The position numbers and the translations under genes were made by a program. Positions 34,725-43,487 of a stretch of DNA of 64,000 nt are shown in pieces. Source of the DNA: Nocardiopsis alborubida (lineage in GTDB: Bacteria > Actinomycetota > Actinomycetes > Streptosporangiales > Streptosporangiaceae); contig NZ_JAAXPG010000001.1 of assembly GCF_012396365.1 (NCBI RefSeq), positions 1 to 64,000 on the forward strand, read 5' to 3'. Within the stretch, counting starts at the first letter, position 1. Each line of letters begins with the position of its first letter. The notes beneath the pieces were generated by a model. It was not told the DNA's origin and searched no databases. It saw only the letters and a list, made by a program, of their open reading frames with translations.

Positions 34725-36029
34725 GTGACGGGCAAGACACCTCCGGCGGTGGCGCGTCGTTTCGGTATCGGACTGGCGGCGCTGGCGCTGGCCGCCACGG
34801 CCTGCACGTCAGGTGAGGCCGAGACCCAGAGCGGTGGCACCGAGGCGGCCGGGGCCGACCCCGCGGAACTGGTGATCACCCCCGAGAACGGTGCCGAGGA
34901 GGTCGCGCCCAACTCCCCCGTCCGGGTCACCGCCGAGAGCGGCGTCATCACGGACGTCCAGGTGGAGCAGGTCGTCACCACCGAGGCGGCGGTGGAGGGC
35001 GGGAGCGAGTCGGAGGACCCCGACCTCTACGCGATGACCGGCACCCTCAACGGAGACGCGACCGAGTGGGTCAGCGACTGGAACCTGCGTCCCGGCGCGG
35101 AGATCGTCGTCACCGCGACCGCCGAGAACGACGCCGGCGAGGAGACCGAGGTCGTCCAGGAGTTCACCACCCTGGAGGCGGTCGCCGGGCAGCGCCTGGA
35201 ACTGGCGTCCAACTACCCCGTCTCCGGTGACACCGTCGGCGTGGGCATGCCGATCGTCATCAACTTCGACCTGCCGGTGACCAACAAGGCGCAGGTCGAG
35301 AACTCCATGGAGGTCGTCTCCGAGCAGGAGATCCAGGGCGCCTGGAACTGGACCAACGACTCGACCGCGGTCTTCCGCCCCGAGGAGTACTGGGAGCCCT
35401 ACCAGGCCGTCAGCGTCGACCTCCACCTCGCGGGCGTGGAGGCCTCCGAGGGCGTCTACGGGGTGAGCAACCACCGCATCGACTTCGAGATCGGCCGTGA
35501 GCTGATCGCGACCATGCACGTGCCCGACCACGAGATGGTGATCACCGTCGACGGCGAGCACGAGCGCACCATCGAGGTGAGCAACGGCAAGGCCAACCGC
35601 CGCTTCGACACCACGAGCAGCGGCACCCACGTGCTCATGGAGCGCTACGAGCAGATCACCATGGACTCCTCCACCGTGGGCATCCCCGAGGACTCCCCCG
35701 GCGCCTACAACGTGGACGTCCAGTACGCCGTCCGCACCTCCAACAGCGGCGAGTTCGTGCACGAGGCCTCCTACAACGGCAGCATCGGCAGCGCCAACAC
35801 CTCCAACGGCTGCACCAACCTGCGCATGGACGACGCCCGGTGGTTTTTCGAGAACACCCTCATGGGCGACATCCTGGACACCACCGGTACCGACCGCGAG
35901 TTCGAGTGGGACAACGGCTGGGGCTTCTGGCAGAAGTCCTGGGACGAGTGGCTGGCCGAGAGCGCGACCGGCGAGCCGCAGGTGACCGACGGTTCGGGCA
36001 CCCCCGGCTCCGTCCACGGCGAGCAGTAA
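34725..36029 (+). CDS. L,D-transpeptidase lipoprotein with Ig-like domains
   Basis: 434 residues, GTG start with GGAGG ten bases upstream. Lipoprotein signal (GLAALALAATAC, Cys at ~26). Residues ~45-270 form two Ig-like domains as in mycobacterial LdtMt2 (ELVITPENGAEEVAPNSPVR, FDLPVTNKAQVENSMEVVSE). The YkuD catalytic domain follows, with the nucleophile at ~363 in SNGCTNLRMDDARW (family consensus S/THGChN; here Asn replaces His). It makes 3-3 cross-links in peptidoglycan outside the membrane. C-terminal tail is Gly/Ser-rich. Monocistronic, followed by a strong terminator. Confidence 0.94.
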   Translation: MTGKTPPAVARRFGIGLAALALAATACTSGEAETQSGGTEAAGADPAELVITPENGAEEVAPNSPVRVTAESGVITDVQVEQVVTTEAAVEGGSESEDPDLYAMTGTLNGDATEWVSDWNLRPGAEIVVTATAENDAGEETEVVQEFTTLEAVAGQRLELASNYPVSGDTVGVGMPIVINFDLPVTNKAQVENSMEVVSEQEIQGAWNWTNDSTAVFRPEEYWEPYQAVSVDLHLAGVEASEGVYGVSNHRIDFEIGRELIATMHVPDHEMVITVDGEHERTIEVSNGKANRRFDTTSSGTHVLMERYEQITMDSSTVGIPEDSPGAYNVDVQYAVRTSNSGEFVHEASYNGSIGSANTSNGCTNLRMDDARWFFENTLMGDILDTTGTDREFEWDNGWGFWQKSWDEWLAESATGEPQVTDGSGTPGSVHGEQ

Positions 36030-36048
36030 CCGCACGGAGAACGCCGGA

Positions 36049-36082
36049 GGGGCGCCGGAACCACACGGTTCCGGCGCCCCTT
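36049..36082 (+). terminator. Terminator after the L,D-transpeptidase gene
   Basis: GGGGCGCCGGAACC and GGTTCCGGCGCCCC pair around ACAC and are followed by TT; an outer GAACGCC/GGCGTTC pair extends the stem. Confidence 0.8.
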
Positions 36083-36180
36083 CTGGCGTTCTCCGACCCT
36101 TTTCGGGGCGCGGCCGTCCCGCCCGTCCCCGTGCGCCGCGCCCACCGGACGCGGGACCGGCCCGGACGCTCCCGTGGAGG

Positions 36181-36831
36181 TCAGTCCTGCCGGGACAGCC
36201 GGGCCACCACGGAGTCGATCACCAGCTCGGTGACGGCGGCCATGTCCACGGCCCCCGGGTCGAGGAGCCACTGCACCTGGAGCCCGTCCATCACGGCGAT
36301 GACCGCCGACGCCGCGGCCTCCGCCGGGGTGTGCCCGTCCGGCCCCGGCGTGTTCGCGGCCTCCCGGTGCCCCGGTCCCAGCCGGTCCAGCACGGCGTCC
36401 CCGATCTCCCGGCGCAGCACCGTGTAGCGGTCCCGGAACCACTCCTGCGCCGGGTGCTCGTCGGTGGCGCTCTCCGCCGACAGCACCGCGTACAGCTGCG
36501 TGGTCCCCGGTCGCTCCGCGTTGCGCTCGGCGGTCGCCACCAGGTGGTCCAGCATCCTGCTGCCCTCCGGCGCGGGGTCGGTGTCGTCGCGCAGCTCCAG
36601 GACCGCGGTGAGCAGGTCGGTCTTGGAACCGAAGTGGTGCAGGACCCCCGCCGGGGTGATGCTGAGCGTCGCCGCGATGTCGGCCAGCGAGGTGTTGTGG
36701 AAGCCCTGCGAGGCGAACACGTCGGCTGCCGTGCGCAGGATCTGCTCGCGCCGGTTCACCCGCCTCCGCGGCGTCGGCGCCTCGGCGCCGGAGGGGGCGC
36801 GGGTGTCCGGCGCCGGGGTCGTCTCGCTCAT
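36181..36831 (-). CDS. TetR-family regulator
   Basis: 216 residues from the ATG at 36831, preceded by GGAGAG; an ATG 24 codons earlier adds Arg-rich sequence and is less likely. HTH at ~30-75: RREQILRTAADVFASQGFHN TSLADIAATLSITPAGVLHH FGSK. The C-terminal domain (WFRDRYTVLRREIGDAVL, AVMDGLQVQWLLDPGAVDM) matches the TetR_C type of AcrR-like repressors with QWLLDP. No target gene is adjacent; an 18-bp palindrome lies 101 bp upstream of the start. Confidence 0.88.
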   Translation of the reverse strand: MSETTPAPDTRAPSGAEAPTPRRRVNRREQILRTAADVFASQGFHNTSLADIAATLSITPAGVLHHFGSKTDLLTAVLELRDDTDPAPEGSRMLDHLVATAERNAERPGTTQLYAVLSAESATDEHPAQEWFRDRYTVLRREIGDAVLDRLGPGHREAANTPGPDGHTPAEAAASAVIAVMDGLQVQWLLDPGAVDMAAVTELVIDSVVARLSRQD

Positions 36832-36931
36832 CCTGGTCTCTCCACTTCCTGCACCCCGTCGGGTACTCCGGGCCCATGCGGGGGGTCGGGGCCCGTCGTC
36901 CACGGTATCCAGCTTTCCCCTCCCCTCTTGA

Positions 36932-36949
36932 TTACTGAATGTTAAGTAA
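36932..36949. promoter_or_regulatory. Candidate TetR operator
   Basis: TTACTGAATGTTAAGTAA is a near palindrome, 14 of 18 bases symmetric (TTACTnAAnnTTnAGTAA), in a short AT-rich patch upstream of the TetR gene. The remaining 36832-37322 sequence shows no gene. Confidence 0.5.
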
Positions 36950-37322
36950 GTTGAGCCCCCGTTGAAAAGACGTACGACACGGGGTCGGGACCCATGGCCT
37001 CAGACCTCCACGCCCGCGTCGCAGCGGAGAACCGGGACGCCTGCGGAGGTCGGGTGGGACCGCCGCCCCGCGGGGCGGGGCGCCGACCGGGGAAACAGGA
37101 ACCAGCGGACACCGAGAGGCGTACCGCGCCCACAACCGCGAGGCGGTGGGGATCCTCGGGTCCATCCCGAGGAGGACGTCGAAACGCGCTGGTACTCGTC
37201 GTGCGGCCCAGGGCGATCCCGCGCGGGCTGTACGAGTCAGCGCGTGTCGACGGCGCCGGACCCCAGGCCGCTCCGGGCCGCCCGGCACGTCCGGCCTCTG
37301 CTGGTCCGCCGCGCCGCCTCCG

Positions 37323-38276
37323 TCACGGACGCCGGACCGGGCGGACCTCGTACCCCACGGCGGGCGGCGGGGTCTCGACCGGCTCGCCCGGGCCGCAGGG
37401 CGCCGTGCCGAACGGCGTGGACAGCGGGGGGACCCGGTCGGACGCGGGCGTCGGGAACTCGGCGAACAGGCGCGCCATCGACCGCTCCGTGGCCGATCCG
37501 GGTTCGGGGCAGTACGTCATGACCCGCTGGTCGGTGTCGGGCACGTGGAGCAGTTGGCACTCGAACTCCAGGCGTCCCACCAGCGGGTGGTCCACCCTCT
37601 TGCGGAACCCGCGTCGCCTGCGCACCTCGCGCGACTCCCACATCCGGGCGAACCTCGGCGAGGTGCCCAGCAGGGTGGTGACCAGGCGGGTGATGTCCGG
37701 GTCGCCCGGGTAGCGGGCGTAGGCGGCGCGCAGGTCCGCCACCGAGTGCTGGGTGAAGCAGACGTTGTTCGGCTCGTCCCAGTGCGGGTCGTCCTCCGGT
37801 TGGGAGAACATCCACTCGATGATGTTGCGCCGCCCCTCGGGCAGCGCCGCCATGTCCCCGATGAAGTGGGTGGCCATCCGGTTCCACGCGAGCACCTCGT
37901 ACTTGGCGTCCAGCACGTAGGCGGGGGTGGTGGTCAGGCCGTCCAGCAGGTACCGCACCGCGGTGGAGACCTCGCGGCTGGGACCGCGGGTGACGGGGGG
38001 CTCGGTCCCGGCCGTGTGGAAGAGGTAGGCGCGCTCGTCCGCGTTCAGCATCAGGGCGCGCGACAGCGCCGACAGCACCTGCCGTGAGGGATTGGGGCCG
38101 CGCGCCTGCTCCAGCCGTACGTAGTACTCCACCGACATCCCGGCGAGCTGGGCCACCTCCTGACGGCGCAGGCCCGGGGTGCGGCGGCGCCCGGTGTCGG
38201 GCAGGCCGACGTCGCCGGGGACGATCCTGCCGCGCCGGTCGCGCAGGAACGCCGCGAGTTCCCCACGGTCCACCAT
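37323..38276 (-). CDS. XRE-family regulator with MmyB-like ligand-binding domain
   Basis: 317 residues from the ATG at 38276, with GAGGAGG seven bases upstream. N-terminal HTH: RTPGLRRQEVAQLAGMSVEY YVRLEQARGPNPS, a form typical of MmyB-type regulators. The C-terminal PAS-like MmyB domain carries AYVLDAKYEVLAWNRMATHF, NIIEWMFSQPEDDPHWDE, and HPLVGRLEFECQLLHVPDTD, which binds fatty-acid-like ligands in characterised relatives. It is divergent from an SDR oxidoreductase at 38404, the classic pairing for this family, and likely represses it. Confidence 0.92.
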   Translation of the reverse strand: MVDRGELAAFLRDRRGRIVPGDVGLPDTGRRRTPGLRRQEVAQLAGMSVEYYVRLEQARGPNPSRQVLSALSRALMLNADERAYLFHTAGTEPPVTRGPSREVSTAVRYLLDGLTTTPAYVLDAKYEVLAWNRMATHFIGDMAALPEGRRNIIEWMFSQPEDDPHWDEPNNVCFTQHSVADLRAAYARYPGDPDITRLVTTLLGTSPRFARMWESREVRRRRGFRKRVDHPLVGRLEFECQLLHVPDTDQRVMTYCPEPGSATERSMARLFAEFPTPASDRVPPLSTPFGTAPCGPGEPVETPPPAVGYEVRPVRRP

Positions 38277-38336
38277 CGCACGCCTCCTCGTTGTGCTCTC
38301 CCCTCCCAGGGTGCCCCAGGAACGCCTTCCTGACAG

Positions 38337-38353
38337 TGGTACCGCAGATACCA
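38337..38353. promoter_or_regulatory. TGGTA-N7-TACCA inverted repeat between MmyB-type regulator and SDR
   Basis: A 5-7-5 inverted repeat (TGGTACCGCAGATACCA) in the 127-bp divergent region, 50 bases before the SDR start; candidate operator for the regulator. Confidence 0.4.
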
Positions 38354-38403
38354 GCCTCGACGGTTCCTTCCCCGCGTTCACGGGCTCCTCCACGGTGGGA
38401 CCC

Positions 38404-39162
38404 ATGACGAAGACACGCAGGATCGCCCTCGTGACGGGGGCGAACAAGGGAATCGGCTTCCAGACCGCGCGACTGCTGGGGCTGGAGGGAATGACGGTGC
38501 TGGCCGGGTCCCGGGACGCGCGACGCGGCGCCGAGGCGGAGGAGGCCCTGCGCGAGGAGGGCGTGGACGTCCGCGCGCTGATGCTGGACGTCACCGACGC
38601 CGGGAGCGTCCAAGCCGCCGCCGCGAGGGCGGAGGAGGAGTTCGGGCGGCTGGACGTGCTGGTCAACAACGCGGGCGTGGCCCTGGGCCGGGGTGGGATC
38701 GGGGAGGCCGATCCCACCGAGCTCCGGCGGACGCTGGAGGTGAACGTGGTGGGCACGGTGACGGTCACCGACGCGTTCCTGGGCCTGCTGCGCCGCTCGG
38801 AGGCCGCGCGGGTGGTCAACGTGTCCAGCGAGATCGGCTCGATCGGGACGATGACCGATCCGGACAGCCCGTTCTTCGCGATGGAGGGAAACGCGGGCTA
38901 CCCCGCCTCCAAGGCGGCGGTGAACATGGTGACGGCGCTGTACGCCAAGGCCCTCGCACCCCTGGGAGCCAAGGTGAACGCGGCCAACCCCGGGTACTGC
39001 GGGACCGACCTCAACGGCAACACGGGCACACGTACGGCGGAGCAGGGCGCGCGGGTGAGCCTGCACCTGGCGACCCTGCCCGGGGACGGGCCCAGCGGGG
39101 TGCTCTGGGGCCACCTGGCATCAGCTGGGGACCCGGAGAGCTACGGGGTCCTGCCCTGGTAG
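38404..39162 (+). CDS. Short-chain dehydrogenase/reductase
   Basis: 252 residues. Classical SDR: the cofactor loop TGANKGIG at ~11-18, DVTDAGSV, the NNAGVALG structural motif, catalytic Ser in VNVSSEIGS and YPASK with Tyr and Lys. The GSRD at ~37-40, Arg after the second strand, favours NADPH. The substrate is unknown; SDRs paired with MmyB-type regulators are common in actinomycetes. A bidirectional terminator separates it from the next gene. Confidence 0.93.
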   Translation: MTKTRRIALVTGANKGIGFQTARLLGLEGMTVLAGSRDARRGAEAEEALREEGVDVRALMLDVTDAGSVQAAAARAEEEFGRLDVLVNNAGVALGRGGIGEADPTELRRTLEVNVVGTVTVTDAFLGLLRRSEAARVVNVSSEIGSIGTMTDPDSPFFAMEGNAGYPASKAAVNMVTALYAKALAPLGAKVNAANPGYCGTDLNGNTGTRTAEQGARVSLHLATLPGDGPSGVLWGHLASAGDPESYGVLPW

Positions 39163-39175
39163 CGGTGGCACCGGG

Positions 39176-39202
39176 GCCGGGCGGATCCGCTCCGCCCGGC
39201 CG
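39176..39202. terminator. Bidirectional terminator between SDR and small hypothetical gene
   Basis: GGCCGGGCGGA pairs with TCCGCCCGGCC around TCCGC between two convergent genes. Confidence 0.65.
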
Positions 39203-39206
39203 GGCC

Positions 39207-39449
39207 TCACCAGGCCCGGACGCCGCCGACGGGAGCGGGCAGGCGCTCGCTCAGCCAGGTCCACGTGCCGTCGTTCTCGGTGAAGCGGCGCTGGACGCGC
39301 TCCACCTCCGTGATCGGGTTCGAGAACACCTCGGTCCACGCCCCGGCGGTGCGCTCCTCCAGGTAGAGGCTGCGTGCGTCGGTACGCATGCGCACCGCCT
39401 GGAGCGTGTGGTTGGAGCCGTCGCGCAACTGGATGCGGTAATAGGCCAT
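39207..39449 (-). CDS. Small hypothetical protein
   Basis: 80 residues from the ATG at 39449. Sequence: MAYYRIQLRDGSNHTLQAVR then MRTDARSLYLEE, VFSNPITEVERVQRRFTEND, WTWLSERLP. It looks like a small mixed alpha/beta domain without catalytic residues, signal or membrane segment. I do not recognise it. The ribosome binding site is weak (CAGGGA). The frame is open further upstream but the composition is non-coding. Confidence 0.6.
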   Translation of the reverse strand: MAYYRIQLRDGSNHTLQAVRMRTDARSLYLEERTAGAWTEVFSNPITEVERVQRRFTENDGTWTWLSERLPAPVGGVRAW

Positions 39450-39997
39450 GGGAAGTCCCTGGAGTGTGGTTCGTCCTGGATGGAAGAAGGACGGTGCGTT
39501 CCCGGACCGCGCGCGGCACCGGCGGGTGCGCGTGGGGGAACCGGTCTCCCGGAGCGTGCGGCGGGCGTACGTGGTCGTGCCGCGTGAGCGTCTGACGGGT
39601 GGCGGCGGGAACGCCGAGACCCGGAGTGCTCCGGGGAACGGGTGCGGGTGCCGGAAGCACCATGCTGTCCGCGGTCTGGACTCTACTCCTGCCGTGGGCA
39701 CGCCGGAGCCGTAACCACAGGTACGGCGGATGAAATCCGGGTGATCCGACGGTGATCACCGCATGCGATTCGGAAAAATGGGCCTATAGCGACACATCAG
39801 GCGCGATACGTCTGGTCCGGTCCGCTTGCGGGCCCGGTGGCGGTCCGCGGGTCCTGGGGAGTGGGAGGCCCGGGCCGCGCCCCTCGGTGCCTGGGGAGGT
39901 CGTGACGTGCGGGGCTCCATTACCCTCGTAGGGCACCTTTGCTCCGTGTGCCCTTCCCTTCACACCACCCCGCCCCGAATGAGCGAGGTTCCCCTCC
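39450..39997. other. Intergenic region upstream of the receptor kinase
   Basis: No gene seen in 548 bp. An AT-richer patch at ~39715-39800 (with GGTGATCCGACGGTGATCACC-type repeats of TGATC) probably holds the kinase promoter. Confidence 0.4.
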
Positions 39998-41620
39998 GTG
40001 TCCACAGGCTCCCTCACCGTGCTCCTGCCCACGACCGTCGCCGACCTGGCCCCGGACGACCCGGTCCGGATCGGGCGCTACCGGCTGCTCAAACGACTGG
40101 GCGCGGGCGGGATGGGGCTCGTGTACGCGGCGCGGGACGAGGGCGGCGGGCTCGTGGCCGTCAAGCTGATCCACCCCGAGTACGCGTCGGCCGCCGACTT
40201 CCGGGCCCGCTTCGCGCGCGAGGTGGACCTGCTGGGCCGCGTGGGCGGTGCCTGCGCAGTGCCGCTGCTCGACGCCGACACCGAGGCGGCACGGCCCTGG
40301 CTGGCGACACCGCTCGTGCGCGGCATGACCCTGAGCGACTACCTCCGCAGGCACGGTCCGCTGGGCGAGGAGCTGCTGCGCGGCCTGGCGGTGGGGGTGG
40401 CCGAGGCGCTGGCCCAGATCCACGAGGCGGGGATCGCGCACCGCGACCTCAAGCCCTCCAACGTCGTTCTCTCACCGGAGGGCCCGCGCGTCCTGGACTT
40501 CGGCGTGGCGCGGGCGATCGACCAGACGGCCATCACCCGTACCGGGATGCTCAGCGGTTCGCCCGGGTGGATCAGCCCGGAGCACTACCGCGGCGAGCCG
40601 GTCTCCACCTCCGACGACGTGTTCGCCTGGGGTGCGCTGGTGGCGTACGCGGCCACGGGACGCCCGCCCTTCGGTACGGGGAACGCGGCCGCGGTGGCCC
40701 ACCGGGTGCTCGACTCACCGCCCGACACCGACGGCTTCTCCGGTCCCCTGGCCGACCTGGCGCTGCGCGCGCTGGGCAAGCACGCGGCGGACCGCCCCAC
40801 CGCGTTGGAGCTGGTGCACGGTGTGGTCCAGACGGACTCCCCTGACCGGGCCATCGCGCCGATCCGCGACGCGGGGACCGCGGCCGCGGCCGCCGCCGGG
40901 GTGCTGGACCGCGACTGGCACGGTGTGCGGACGGGGGCCGAGCGCGAGTACGAGATCCCCGCGACCGGTGGGGGCCGGGGCGGGAGGCGGGCCCTGGCCC
41001 TCACCGGGGCCGCCCTCGGCGCCCTGGTACTGCTGGCGGGACTCGTCGCGGGCGGGGCGGCCCTGGGCGGTAACTGGGAGAACCTGCCCATGGCCGCGTG
41101 GTTCTCGGGCGAGGAGGAGCAGCCGGAGACGGTCGCGCAGGAGCCCTCGGAGGAGGAGCGCGTCCCAGGACCGGTCTCCCGCGAGGAGCCCACCGAGGAG
41201 CCCTCGGAGGAGCCGTCCGGGGAACCCGGCCAGAAACCGTCGGAGGAGCCCGAGGAGCCCGAGGAGACGGAGGAGCCCGAGCCGGAGGAGGAGCCCGAGC
41301 CGGAGGCCCCCGCGCCGCCGCCGGCGGTGCCGCTGACCGTGTTCAACGCCGAGGGCCCCTGCCAGGCCTCGCGCGCGCCGGAGTGCGCTCTGAGACTGGT
41401 CCACGACCCCCACGCCCCCTACTCCGACCCCGGGAACCGGGCGGGCCAGGTGTGGCACGGCGACGTCGTCCAGACGTCGTGCCTGGTCCCGAACGGCGTC
41501 ACCGTCACGGACGAGAGCGGGACGAGCACCAGCACCATGTACCGGGTGACCGCCGGCGCCACCACCGGCTGGCTTCCGGGGGCGCGCACGCGCGACAACC
41601 CCCAGGTCCCGGTCTGCTAG
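39998..41620 (+). CDS. Receptor-like Ser/Thr protein kinase with acidic linker and extracellular domain
   Basis: 540 residues, GTG start. Cytoplasmic Hanks kinase at ~25-280: glycine loop LGAGGMGLVYAA, VAVKLI (ATP Lys), catalytic HRDLKPSNVVL, DFGVARA and APE-like SPEHY. One membrane helix at ~330-356 (LALTGAALGALVLLAGLVAG). Outside is a ~75-residue Glu/Pro-rich linker with repeated EEPSEEPE units, then a ~90-residue C-terminal domain with four cysteines (GPCQASRAPECAL, QTSCLVPNG, PQVPVC) and strand-rich, SH3-like sequence. PASTA repeats are absent, so the ligand is not muropeptide by the usual route. Signal unknown. Confidence 0.92.
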   Translation: MSTGSLTVLLPTTVADLAPDDPVRIGRYRLLKRLGAGGMGLVYAARDEGGGLVAVKLIHPEYASAADFRARFAREVDLLGRVGGACAVPLLDADTEAARPWLATPLVRGMTLSDYLRRHGPLGEELLRGLAVGVAEALAQIHEAGIAHRDLKPSNVVLSPEGPRVLDFGVARAIDQTAITRTGMLSGSPGWISPEHYRGEPVSTSDDVFAWGALVAYAATGRPPFGTGNAAAVAHRVLDSPPDTDGFSGPLADLALRALGKHAADRPTALELVHGVVQTDSPDRAIAPIRDAGTAAAAAAGVLDRDWHGVRTGAEREYEIPATGGGRGGRRALALTGAALGALVLLAGLVAGGAALGGNWENLPMAAWFSGEEEQPETVAQEPSEEERVPGPVSREEPTEEPSEEPSGEPGQKPSEEPEEPEETEEPEPEEEPEPEAPAPPPAVPLTVFNAEGPCQASRAPECALRLVHDPHAPYSDPGNRAGQVWHGDVVQTSCLVPNGVTVTDESGTSTSTMYRVTAGATTGWLPGARTRDNPQVPVC

Positions 41621-41638
41621 TGCCGTTCCCCCTCCACC

Positions 41639-41697
41639 GTGATCTTGTACCCATAGCGCGCCTCGACGGTCCAACCTCGCTATAAGTACAAGATCAC
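41639..41697. repeat. Large imperfect inverted repeat (18 of 20 bp)
   Basis: GTGATCTTGTACCCATAGCG (41639-41658) and CGCTATAAGTACAAGATCAC (41678-41697) pair in 18 of 20 positions around a 19-base loop, between convergent kinase and NADAR genes. It may be a terminator or a copy of a dispersed palindromic repeat. Confidence 0.6.
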
Positions 41698-41793
41698 CGC
41701 AGGTCAGGGCCCTTGCGTCACACCAGTGACACCCCTGGCCGAAACCCGTCCCGCCTGGTCCGGGCGCTGGTCCGGCGGGGGCCGGACCCGGCG

Positions 41794-42363
41794 TCACGGG
41801 GCCGCCGCGAGGCGGGCCCGGGTCTCCATCAGGGCGAACCCCAGCAGGTTGAGGCCGCGCCAGCGCTCGGGGACCCGCGCGTCGTCGTTCTTCGCGCCCA
41901 GTCCGATGCCCCACACCCGGTCCCGGGGGCTGGCCTCCACCAGCACCCGTCGACCGGTGCCGAGCAGGAACTCGCGCAGCTCCGGGTTCTGGCCGAACTT
42001 GGCGACGCCGCCCTCGACCACGATCCCGAAGCGGGCCGCCTCCCACGCGCGCTCGTCGAAGCCGCGCACCTGGCGGCCGATCACCTTGGCGTCCCGGGGG
42101 TGGCCCGCCGCGAGGATCCGCTCCTCCGCCTCGGCGTCATCGAACAGGCGCGCCTTGGCGGCCATCATGTAGTGCTCCGCGGTGCGGTAGCCGACCCCCT
42201 CCACCGTGAAGTCGGCGGGCCACCACTGCGACAAGCAGCTCGCCGACACGCCTCCGGAGGCGGGCGGCTGGTGGCCCCAGAAGCACAGGTACTTGGCCCC
42301 GCCCTCCGAGGCCAGCAGCTCCTCGACAGTGCGCGCGTCGGCGGGATCACGTGTGTCCGTCAT
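41794..42363 (-). CDS. NADAR-family protein (YbiA-like)
   Basis: 189 residues. NADAR hallmarks: YLCFWGHQPP near the start, CLSQWWPADFTVEGVGYRTA EHYMMAAKARLF (the EHY/FMMA-like motif with catalytic Glu), HPRDAKVIGRQVRGFDERAW (AK..GR.V..F....W), and DRVWGIGL. Family members are N-glycosidases acting on ADP-ribose or on riboflavin-pathway intermediates. Not in an operon; divergent region to its right is gene-free to about 42790. Confidence 0.92.
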   Translation of the reverse strand: MTDTRDPADARTVEELLASEGGAKYLCFWGHQPPASGGVSASCLSQWWPADFTVEGVGYRTAEHYMMAAKARLFDDAEAEERILAAGHPRDAKVIGRQVRGFDERAWEAARFGIVVEGGVAKFGQNPELREFLLGTGRRVLVEASPRDRVWGIGLGAKNDDARVPERWRGLNLLGFALMETRARLAAAP

Positions 42364-42792
42364 GGGGGAAGTGTCCCAGGCGGTACCGACACGCGCGGCG
42401 CCGTGCGTGTGCGCGAAGGCCGTTACCGGGGCCCCGGGCGGGTGCGGGCGTAACCGGGGCGGCGTATGTGACTCCGTAGTAGCGTTGCGGGGAACCCCCG
42501 GAAGCCGTAGTTCAGAGGGCCCCCGCCCGTCGCGGCGCCGACGGTGGGAGGGAAGCGTTCTCCCAGCGCGCCGACACCGCGAGGACCGCGCCCGGGCGGG
42601 TGGCGCCAGGGCCGGTCGGCCGTCTGGCGGGTCCGCCCGGTGCCGTCCGCAGCGTCGGCGCCCCGTGGCGGAGGCGCGGGGTCGGCACGCGCGTCGGCCG
42701 CCGCGCCGCTGCGGTCCTCCGGTGGCTGGGGGATGGGATATTTGACCAAATCACAGTTGAACTCTCAAGTTACTCCTGGGGGCACGGGCCCG
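42364..42792. promoter_or_regulatory. Regulatory region between NADAR and MarR genes
   Basis: No gene in this stretch. TTGACC at 42742-42747 resembles a -35 element, and TTGA-ACTC-TCAA at 42757-42768 may be a MarR half-site pair just upstream of the MarR start. Confidence 0.4.
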
Positions 42793-43299
42793 ATGGCCGA
42801 GACGCGGTGGCTCGACGAGGGCGAGCAGCAGACGTGGCGGGCCTTCCTGGCCGCCACCCACCTGCTGGAGGGGGCGCTGGACCGGCAGCTCAGGCAGGAC
42901 TCCGGCATGTCCCACGCCTATTACCAGATCCTCGTGAAGCTGTCCGAGGCGCCCGAGCGCGTGATGACGATGACCGACCTGGCCAGGCGGCTGCGCTCCT
43001 CGCCCAGCCGCCTCTCCCACGCGGTCGCCCGCCTGGAGGAGGACGACCTGGTCCGCAGGTCCAAGCGCCCGGGCGACCGGCGCACCACCCTGGCCGAACT
43101 CACCCCGGGGGGTATGGCCGTGCTGCGCCGGGCGGCACCGGGTCACGTGCACGAGGTCCGGCGCGTGCTCTTCGACGCGCTCACCGACGACCAGGTCAAG
43201 CAGCTGCGGGGGATCGCCGAGTCCATGCTCGACGTGCTCGACCCCGCGGGTGAGGAGCCGAGGTACGCGGGGCCGACCGGTACGGTGCGCCAGGACTGA
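42793..43299 (+). CDS. MarR-family regulator
   Basis: 168 residues from the ATG at 42793; an in-frame ATG at 42733 would cover the promoter-like sequence. Winged helix: YYQILVKLSEAPERVMTMTD LARRLRSSPSRLSHAVARLE EDDLVRRSKRPGDRRTTLAE LT, with the DRR wing. A DoxX gene follows 188 bases later on the same strand, a common MarR-DoxX pairing in which the regulator responds to oxidants or phenolics. Confidence 0.9.
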   Translation: MAETRWLDEGEQQTWRAFLAATHLLEGALDRQLRQDSGMSHAYYQILVKLSEAPERVMTMTDLARRLRSSPSRLSHAVARLEEDDLVRRSKRPGDRRTTLAELTPGGMAVLRRAAPGHVHEVRRVLFDALTDDQVKQLRGIAESMLDVLDPAGEEPRYAGPTGTVRQD

Positions 43300-43487
43300 G
43301 CCGCGTTCTGTTGTCCGCTCTCACCAGGGCGGACGCCGAGGGGGAGAAATATCCCTCATTGGCACTCTATGTGTCCGGGCGGATGCGTACTATCATCTGC
43401 TTTCCCAGGAAAAGGTTGTAGTCTCAAGCAACGGTGCGAGGCCACGACCTCCTCCTGGGTTACCCGCTCACAGAGACAGGAACCGCT

